A DNA stretch of 15,750 bases from Planctomycetota bacterium (GTDB lineage Bacteria > Planctomycetota > Planctomycetia > Pirellulales > Lacipirellulaceae). Within the stretch, counting starts at the first letter, position 1. The number at the start of each line of letters is the position of its first letter. Position numbers and translations under genes: made by a program. The DNA lies in contig JAKEIB010000055.1 in NCBI GenBank assembly GCA_022614705.1, positions 1 through 15,750 of the forward strand, in the 5' to 3' direction. Below the pieces are notes generated by a model. That model worked only from the letters and a program-made list of their open reading frames with translations, searched no databases and had not been told where the DNA came from. This document shows positions 7,092 through 12,623 of this stretch, piece after piece.

Positions 7092-8663
7092 ATGTCTTCG
7101 ACTAACAAACGACGTGACTTTTGCGGGCGTACGCGGCGCGAGTTTCTCTGGGAAACCGGTTGCGGATTCGGCGCCGCTGCGTTGACCTCGTTGCTCACTG
7201 GCGACGGCTTTTTTACGCAGCAGGCCCAAGCATCGTCGCTTCCCGCCGCGTCGCTTGCGCTGAAATCGCCCACATTGCCGGCCAAAGCGAAGAGCGTGAT
7301 CTTCCTTTTCATGTACGGCGGCCCCAGTCACATCGACACGTTCGACTACAAGCCGGACATGGTCGGCATGGACGGCAAAACTGTGAACGTAAAAACGTTC
7401 GGCCGCGGCGGCCACCGCAGCGAAGGCCGAATCGTGGAGCCGCGGTGGAAATTCCGCCAGCGCGGCCAATGCGGCAAGTGGGTAAGCGACCTGTATCCGC
7501 ACCTCGGCGATTGCGTAGACGACATTGCGTTCCTGCACTCGATGACGGCCGAGTCGCCGATTCACGGCTCCGCGCTGCTCATGATGAACTCCGGCCGGCT
7601 GCAAAGCGGCAGCCCCGCGCTTGGGTCGTGGGTTACATACGGACTCGGCTCGGTGAATCAAAACATGCCGGGTTTCGTCGTGATGCTTGCCCGCGAGGGC
7701 GGGCCGATTAGCGGGGCGAAGAATTGGGCTAGCGGCTTCATGCCGGCCAGCCATGCCGGCACGATCTTTCGCGTCGAGGGTTCGCCGATCAATGATCTTT
7801 CGCTGCCGGCCAATATGACGCGACCGATGGAGCGCGATCTGCTCGATACGCTGGGTCGAATGAACGAACGGCATCGGGCGGCACGCGGCGATCAGCTCGA
7901 TCTGGCCGCGCGAATCTCGACCTACGAGCTGGCCTACAAGATGCAAGCCCACGCGCCCGAGGCGGTCGATTTGAGCCAGGAGACGCCGGCAACTCGCGAC
8001 CTCTATGGTCTGGATCGCGACCAGACTCGCGACTTCGGCACGCGATGCTTGTTAGCCCGGCGCCTGGTCGAACGCGGCGTGCGGTTCGTGCAAGTTTATT
8101 CGGGCGGCGGGCACAACGACGACACGTGGGACGCGCATGGTGATTTGGTGATGAACCACTCGAAATTGGCCGGGGCCTCGGACCAGCCGATTGCCGCGCT
8201 GCTCAAAGACCTGAAGCAACGCGGCCTGCTCGACGAGACGCTTGTGATTTGGGGCGGCGAGTTTGGCCGGCAGCCGACGGCCGAGTACGGCGTGGGCACG
8301 GGCCGCGACCACAATTCTTACGGCTTTACCATGTGGATGGCCGGCGGCGGACTGAAGGGCGGCGTCAGCGTCGGCGCGACCGACGAGCTTGGCGCGGCGG
8401 CCGTGGACAAGCCGTTTCACGTTAAGCGGCTGCACGCCACGGTGCTTCAGCAGCTCGGGCTCGATCCGAATCGCTTGTCATATTTTTACCGCGGGCTCGA
8501 TCAGAAGCTGGTGGGGGGTGGAGCCGGTGGAGCCGATTGCGGAGATCATCGCATAAATGATTCCGGCGGGATAGCCCAAACACTCATCCTGAGGGAGGCT
8601 CGGCGACCGAAGGATCTATGTCGTCAAGAGATTCTTCGCTGCGCTCCGCTTCGCTTAGAATGA
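7092..8663 (+). CDS. DUF1501 protein (Tat-exported, alkaline phosphatase/sulfatase-like fold); 3' end frameshifted
   Basis: 523 residues as read. A Tat signal is visible: TRREFLW (14-20) followed by a hydrophobic stretch and AQA near residue 47. DUF1501 proteins have an alkaline phosphatase/sulfatase-like fold. Motifs seen are MYGGPSHIDTFDYKP (74-88), YSGGGHNDDTWDAHG (336-350), WGGEFGRQP (387-395) and GRDHN (404-408), which supply candidate metal-ligand Asp and His residues. No defined substrate is known to me. Up to LDQKLVG (469-475) it follows the family. It then reads GGAGGADCG and translates a non-coding repeat (8584-8663). Removing one G from the G6 run (8513-8518) restores an ending VEPVEPIAEIIA and a TAA at 8554-8556, giving 487 residues. 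The true 3' end is thus probably 8556, with either a sequencing error or a real frameshift. It is coupled to the DUF1549/DUF1553 gene. Confidence 0.9.
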   Translation: MSSTNKRRDFCGRTRREFLWETGCGFGAAALTSLLTGDGFFTQQAQASSLPAASLALKSPTLPAKAKSVIFLFMYGGPSHIDTFDYKPDMVGMDGKTVNVKTFGRGGHRSEGRIVEPRWKFRQRGQCGKWVSDLYPHLGDCVDDIAFLHSMTAESPIHGSALLMMNSGRLQSGSPALGSWVTYGLGSVNQNMPGFVVMLAREGGPISGAKNWASGFMPASHAGTIFRVEGSPINDLSLPANMTRPMERDLLDTLGRMNERHRAARGDQLDLAARISTYELAYKMQAHAPEAVDLSQETPATRDLYGLDRDQTRDFGTRCLLARRLVERGVRFVQVYSGGGHNDDTWDAHGDLVMNHSKLAGASDQPIAALLKDLKQRGLLDETLVIWGGEFGRQPTAEYGVGTGRDHNSYGFTMWMAGGGLKGGVSVGATDELGAAAVDKPFHVKRLHATVLQQLGLDPNRLSYFYRGLDQKLVGGGAGGADCGDHRINDSGGIAQTLILREARRPKDLCRQEILRCAPLRLE

Positions 8664-8665
8664 CA
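8584..8665 (+). repeat. Copy A of an ~83-base imperfect palindrome
   Basis: Begins TCATCCTGAGGGAGG and ends CTTAGAATGACA. The left half (8584-8617, TCATCCTGAG...CGAAGGATCT) and right half (8629-8665) are imperfect inverted repeats of each other. Each half can itself fold (ATCCT with AGGAT; ATTCT with AGAAT). An inverted copy lies at 11336-11419. Copy A sits between the true end of the DUF1501 gene and the convergent permease gene, and overlaps only the spurious frameshifted tail of the former. A transcript-end role is possible. Confidence 0.85.
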
Positions 8666-8679
8666 CGCATATCGCCGAC

Positions 8680-9747
8680 TCATTGCCCCGCATGTCGCGC
8701 CGCCTCGCGCCGCGACGCGACGAATCGCCTCGCGAGTTCGTCGACGATCACACCGATGAGGATCACGCCGCCGATGATGGCGAACTCGATGTTCTGGTAA
8801 TCGGGATGCACCAGATTGATCGCGTTGCTGAGCACAACCATGACGGCGGAACCGATCAACACGCCGGCAATGCTGCCTTCGCCACCACGGAGCGAGCAGC
8901 CGCCGAGCACGGCGGCCGCGATCGCGTATAACTCGTAGAAGTTGCCGAAGTCGCTCGGCTGGGCGGCATTGATATCGAGCACGAACAGCATGCCGCCCAA
9001 GCCAGCTAGCGTGGAACAGATCACGTATGCCAGCAGCGTCATGTGGTTCACGTTGATGCCGCTGTAACGGGCGGCATCCGGATTGTTGCCCAGCGCGAGT
9101 AGATAGCGTCCGTAGATGGTTTTGTTGAGAAATACGGCCGCGGCCACCGCCACGATAATCAGTATCAGCGTCGTGGCCGGCAGGTGAAATACGTCATCGC
9201 CCGAGCCGAAAATGGGCAATTGACTGGTCGCGATCGATCGCAGGTCTTTGAATTCGATCCCGAAACCCTGCGACCGATCGTCCGTAATGCCGCGGGCAAT
9301 GCCGCGATAGAGCAGCAGGCCGCAGAGTGTGACGACGAATGGCTGCAGGCGCATGCGGGTGATCAGCAGGCCGTGCGTGATACCGATTGCCACCGATAAA
9401 CCTATGACGGCCGCGACGCCCGCGGCAGCCGGCCAGTCGTAGCGCGTCAACAAAAACGGCAGCAGCACGCCCACGAGACAAACTAGCGAACCGATCGAAA
9501 GATCGATGCCGCTGGTGATGATCACAAATGCCGCGCCGATGCTCAGGATGCCGAATAGTGCCGTTCGGTGAACGAGATTCTCGACGTTATCAACGCGCAG
9601 GAACCGATCGCTGGATAGCGCGGTGTAGATGCAAATTGCCACGAGCAGGCCGAAGATGCCCCAGATTTTGGCGCCTTGCGCGCTGAATCGGCCGGGCGAT
9701 CCGGTCGATTTCGACGGGTCCGCGGGTGCGGGAGTTTTGTCGCCCAT
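8680..9747 (-). CDS. Sugar ABC transporter permease, ribose (RbsC/CUT2) type
   Basis: 355 residues from ATG at 9747, an inner-membrane permease of the BPD_transp_2 family with roughly eight to ten hydrophobic segments. The family signature SGIDLSIGS is at 79-87, the cytoplasmic loop NNPDAARYSGIN at 221-232, and the Gly-rich motif LGGCSLRGGEGS at 281-292, all typical of RbsC/XylH/AraH-like subunits. The open frame extends upstream to 10038, but that part overlaps the ATPase gene and lacks family similarity. ATG at 9747 gives a TAATG one-base overlap with the ATPase stop, so the two are translationally coupled. The N-terminal ~25 residues are polar and cytoplasmic. The gene converges on the DUF1501 gene with repeat copy A between them. 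The sugar cannot be named from sequence, so no gene symbol is given. Confidence 0.92.
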   Translation of the reverse strand: MGDKTPAPADPSKSTGSPGRFSAQGAKIWGIFGLLVAICIYTALSSDRFLRVDNVENLVHRTALFGILSIGAAFVIITSGIDLSIGSLVCLVGVLLPFLLTRYDWPAAAGVAAVIGLSVAIGITHGLLITRMRLQPFVVTLCGLLLYRGIARGITDDRSQGFGIEFKDLRSIATSQLPIFGSGDDVFHLPATTLILIIVAVAAAVFLNKTIYGRYLLALGNNPDAARYSGINVNHMTLLAYVICSTLAGLGGMLFVLDINAAQPSDFGNFYELYAIAAAVLGGCSLRGGEGSIAGVLIGSAVMVVLSNAINLVHPDYQNIEFAIIGGVILIGVIVDELARRFVASRREAARHAGQ

Positions 9748-11288
9748 TACGCCGGCACCCTTTCCGGCGACGGCTCGACGTCGCCCGTGGCAAGTCGCAT
9801 GACAGCCTCTTCGCTCAACTCGCTGCGCGATAACTGACCCGAAATTCGGCCCTCGTGCATCACCATCGCGCGGTCGGACATGCTGATGATCTCTTCCAGC
9901 TCGCTCGAAACGAACAAAATCGCAACACCGCGTCCTGCGAGTTGGTCCATGAGCTTGTAGATTTCCTCCTTCGCGCCCACGTCGATTCCGCGGGTGGGCT
10001 CGTCGAGCAGGAGCAGTTTCGGCTCCAGGCAGAGCCACTTGCCCAGCACAACTTTCTGCTGATTGCCGCCAGACAGGTACCGCACGACCTGGCGATCGCT
10101 GGCCGTCTTGATGCGCATTAGCTCAATCATCATAGCCGCCACCTGGTTCTCAGCGGATCGGTTGAGGAACCCGCGCAGCAGGCCGCGGCGCTGGTCGCGC
10201 CGCAAACTGGCCAGCGACAGATTACGCTTGACGCTCATCGGCAGGACGAGCCCGGTCCGCCGTCGGTCTTCCGGCGCGAGCATGATCCCGGCGGCGATCG
10301 CCTCGCGCGACGTGCGTGGCGGACGCCGCAGGCCTTTCATGTTCATCAGCCCCGCGACGGCCGGTGTCACGCCAAAAAGCGTCGTCAAAAGTTCAGAACG
10401 GCCGGCGCCGACCAGCCCTGCCAGACCCACGATCTCGCCGGCCCGCAGCGTGAAGCTGAGCGCGTGCCGAGGATTTGCCGGCGTACGCAGCTCGCTGACG
10501 GAGAGAATCTCTTTACCGGGAGCGTGCGGCGTGCGCTGGTAGAACCGCGACACGTCGCGGCCGATCATCAGCCGCACCATGTTCTTGCGCTGGTTTTGTT
10601 CGCGCGACAACTCGCCCGTGCGTTCGCCGTCGCGGAGCACGACGACGCGGTCGGCCAAGCGTTCGACTTCGCCCAGGCGGTGAGAAATGTAGAGAATGCT
10701 CACGCCGCGGGCCTTCAAATCTTCCACTACCTCAAACAACCGCTGCGCTTCGTGCTCGGAAAGCGACGAAGTTGGCTCGTCCATGATAATCAGCCGCGCG
10801 TCGGTGCTCAGCGCTTTGGCAATTTCAACGAGCTGCTGCTTACCGATTGAAAGCGTGCTGACGACGGTTTGCGGCGCGACATCGAGGCCGACCATGTCGA
10901 GATACTTGTGCGACTCACGATCGATCGTCGCGCGATCGATCAGCCCGAAGCGCCGCGGCTCGCGCCCGAGAAAGATATTGGCGCCAATCGTGAGGTTATC
11001 GGCCAGGTTCAGCTCCTGGTGGATGAGCGCGATGCCCAGCTTGAGGGCCCCAGCGACCGACGACAAATGCACGGCTTGACCATCGACGAGTATTTCGCCT
11101 TCGTCGGGCGTGATGACGCCGGCGACGATCCGCATGAGCGTGCTCTTGCCGGCGCCGTTCTCGCCGACGATGGCAAGCGCCTCGCCGCGCTGGAGTGTCA
11201 GCGAAACGTCCTTCAGAGCTCGCACGCCGGCAAAACGCTTGCTAACTCGGCGCACTTTGAGGAGAGGAATGTTCGGATCGGTGGACAT
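9747..11288 (-). CDS. Sugar ABC transporter ATP-binding protein with two nucleotide-binding domains (RbsA/MglA type)
   Basis: 513 residues, the usual length for the RbsA/MglA/XylG family, which powers CUT2 sugar uptake at the inner membrane. NBD1 has Walker A GENGAGKST (42-50), a signature-like LSIGKQQ (146-152) and Walker B LIIMDEPTSSL (166-176) with an H-loop ISHR (201-204). NBD2 has a Walker A with Arg in place of Lys (GLVGAGRSE, 291-299), the strong signature LSGGNQQK (405-412) and Walker B LLLLDEPTRGID (425-436). The altered second Walker A is normal for this family, whose second site is commonly hydrolysis-impaired. No clear Shine-Dalgarno sequence precedes ATG 11288. The 156-base gap from the binding-protein gene contains repeat copy B. 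The stop overlaps the permease ATG by one base. Confidence 0.95.
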   Translation of the reverse strand: MSTDPNIPLLKVRRVSKRFAGVRALKDVSLTLQRGEALAIVGENGAGKSTLMRIVAGVITPDEGEILVDGQAVHLSSVAGALKLGIALIHQELNLADNLTIGANIFLGREPRRFGLIDRATIDRESHKYLDMVGLDVAPQTVVSTLSIGKQQLVEIAKALSTDARLIIMDEPTSSLSEHEAQRLFEVVEDLKARGVSILYISHRLGEVERLADRVVVLRDGERTGELSREQNQRKNMVRLMIGRDVSRFYQRTPHAPGKEILSVSELRTPANPRHALSFTLRAGEIVGLAGLVGAGRSELLTTLFGVTPAVAGLMNMKGLRRPPRTSREAIAAGIMLAPEDRRRTGLVLPMSVKRNLSLASLRRDQRRGLLRGFLNRSAENQVAAMMIELMRIKTASDRQVVRYLSGGNQQKVVLGKWLCLEPKLLLLDEPTRGIDVGAKEEIYKLMDQLAGRGVAILFVSSELEEIISMSDRAMVMHEGRISGQLSRSELSEEAVMRLATGDVEPSPERVPA

Positions 11289-11335
11289 GGACGGTCGGCG
11301 CTACGTAATTCTCGTCATTTTGAGGGAAGCGAGTT

Positions 11336-11419
11336 TGTCATTCTGAGTGAAGCGCAGCGCAGCGAAGAATCTCATCGGGCAATGTAGATCCTTCGGTCGC
11401 CCAGCCTCCCTCAGGATGA
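11336..11419 (-). repeat. Copy B of the ~83-base palindrome, inverted relative to copy A, with a flanking half-copy
   Basis: The reverse complement aligns with 8584-8665 across its length. The outer arms match almost base for base; differences are concentrated in the central ~12 bases, where this copy is 2 bases longer. A partial extra half-unit (GTCATTTTGAGGGAAGCGAG, 11314-11333) lies immediately left of it, repeating the GTCATTCTGAGTGAAGCG edge. The element fills most of the spacer between the binding-protein stop (11445) and the ATPase start (11288), within the presumed transporter operon. Confidence 0.85.
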
Positions 11420-11444
11420 CCGCTTCGCCGGCTTAAACCGGCCT

Positions 11445-12461
11445 CTATTTGTTGAGCCGATCTTTGATCTCTTGCCAGAATTCGTCCACGTTCGATTTGT
11501 TGATGACCCGTGCCGGGATGTCGATGAACTTGTTCTCGGGAACGACGGACTTGTTTTCCTTATGCAGCGCGTTGAGCACCTGTATCGATTTGTAACCGTA
11601 TTGGTACGGGTTCTGCACGACCGTGGCGACGACGTTGCCGTCCTTGATTCCTTGCAAGGTCGCGTCGTTCTCGTCGAATGCCATGACCTTCACCTGGCCG
11701 AGTTTGCCGGCGCGGTCAAGCGCTTCCAGAATGAGCGGCGGGTTGTACTCAAAGAGGCCGACCATCGCCGCGAGGTCCGAATGCCGTGTTAAAGCATCTT
11801 CGCCGTTAGCCTTGGCTCTGGCACGGTCGAATTGATCGGTCATCGTGCCGAGAACCGTGTATTTTTGATCCTCACTGGTGAGCACGTCGCCGGCGGCGTC
11901 GGAGCGTTCGCGGTCCGCCTTGCGATTCAAGAAACCATCGATGAAGCCCTGTCGGCGGCGCTTTGCGTTGTCCTGATCGAGCCGGCCGACGAAGATCATC
12001 ACCTTGCCGCCGTCGGGCATCGCCTCGCGTAGCGTTTGGCCGCAGAGCAGGCCGGCGTCGAAATTGTCCATCCCGATGTAAACCAGCCGGTTGGTGTCCG
12101 GCGCGTCGGAATCGTGCGTGATGAGATTCGTCTGCGCGGCGGCCTTATTAAGGATTTCAACTTGATTGGCCGGATCGATCGGGCTGACGGCGATGCCATC
12201 CGTGCCGCGAACGAGCAGATCTTCGATCTTCCGCGTCTGGTCGGTGATCGAGCTAGGCATGATTACGGAAACGTCGACGTCGAGCTCCTTGCCAGCCGTC
12301 TCCGCACCGGCTTGGGCATGCTCCCAAAAATCGGCCACGCCGTTGGTAATGAAAGCAAGATTCGCCGCGGAATTGTCTTTCGACGGCGTCTTGCCGCTGT
12401 TGCAGCCACTCGAGAATAAGAGTGCCGCGACGACCGCCCCAACCAACGAGAATCTGGACAT
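11445..12461 (-). CDS. Sugar ABC transporter substrate-binding lipoprotein (Peripla_BP_4, RbsB-like)
   Basis: 338 residues. A lipoprotein-type signal peptide has a hydrophobic core at 5-16 and SSGC ending at Cys20, the probable lipidation site, followed by a Ser/Lys/Asn-rich linker. The mature part is a type I periplasmic binding fold: NLAFITNGVADFWEHAQAG starts at 34, then SPIDPANQ, YIGMDNFDAG, KVMAFDENDA and VVQNPYQYG. These match ribose/galactose-type binding proteins (CUT2), which capture a sugar and deliver it to the permease. The substrate is unassigned: binding-site residues vary and no catabolic gene lies nearby. ATG 12461 is the only start that gives a full signal peptide; a GGGGAA stretch lies about ten bases upstream. 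It is the first transporter gene, followed by repeat copy B and then the ATPase gene. Confidence 0.93.
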   Translation of the reverse strand: MSRFSLVGAVVAALLFSSGCNSGKTPSKDNSAANLAFITNGVADFWEHAQAGAETAGKELDVDVSVIMPSSITDQTRKIEDLLVRGTDGIAVSPIDPANQVEILNKAAAQTNLITHDSDAPDTNRLVYIGMDNFDAGLLCGQTLREAMPDGGKVMIFVGRLDQDNAKRRRQGFIDGFLNRKADRERSDAAGDVLTSEDQKYTVLGTMTDQFDRARAKANGEDALTRHSDLAAMVGLFEYNPPLILEALDRAGKLGQVKVMAFDENDATLQGIKDGNVVATVVQNPYQYGYKSIQVLNALHKENKSVVPENKFIDIPARVINKSNVDEFWQEIKDRLNK

Positions 12462-12557
12462 GAACGTAGTTCCCCAGGACTAACCGATTCACCCGTGGAT
12501 GATAGCCTCAATTTCGGCGGGACGCCATAGTCGGCGGGGGCAGAGTGGTTAGTGTGG

Positions 12558-12602
12558 GCGTCTCGCTCCGCGAGACGCAATCTCCTCTCGCGGAGCGAGA
12601 GG
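12558..12602. repeat. Pair of mutually inverted perfect hairpins
   Basis: Hairpin 1 is GCGTCTCGC-TCC-GCGAGACGC (12558-12578), a perfect 9-base-pair stem with a 3-base loop. Hairpin 2 is CCTCTCGC-GGA-GCGAGAGG (12584-12602), a perfect 8-base-pair stem. Their cores are reverse complements of each other (TCTCGCTCCGCGAGA and TCTCGCGGAGCGAGA), so the unit can also form one larger stem. It lies 22 bases after the TlpA-fusion stop and 97 bases before the binding-protein start. No T tract follows on either strand, so a classical terminator is unlikely. Confidence 0.85.
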
Positions 12603-12623
12603 ACTACATTACTCCGCCCGCCA

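Noticed and set aside
7065..7952. 295-residue minus-strand open frame
   Set aside because: Antisense to the DUF1501 gene and spans the junction with its partner; no domain.
9748..10038. N-terminal extension of the permease
   Set aside because: Lies inside the ATPase gene in another frame. The TAATG overlap at 9745-9749 and family length support the start at 9747.
10400..10440. Arg instead of Lys in the second Walker A of the transporter ATPase
   Set aside because: Usual for the second domain of RbsA/MglA-type proteins, not a defect.
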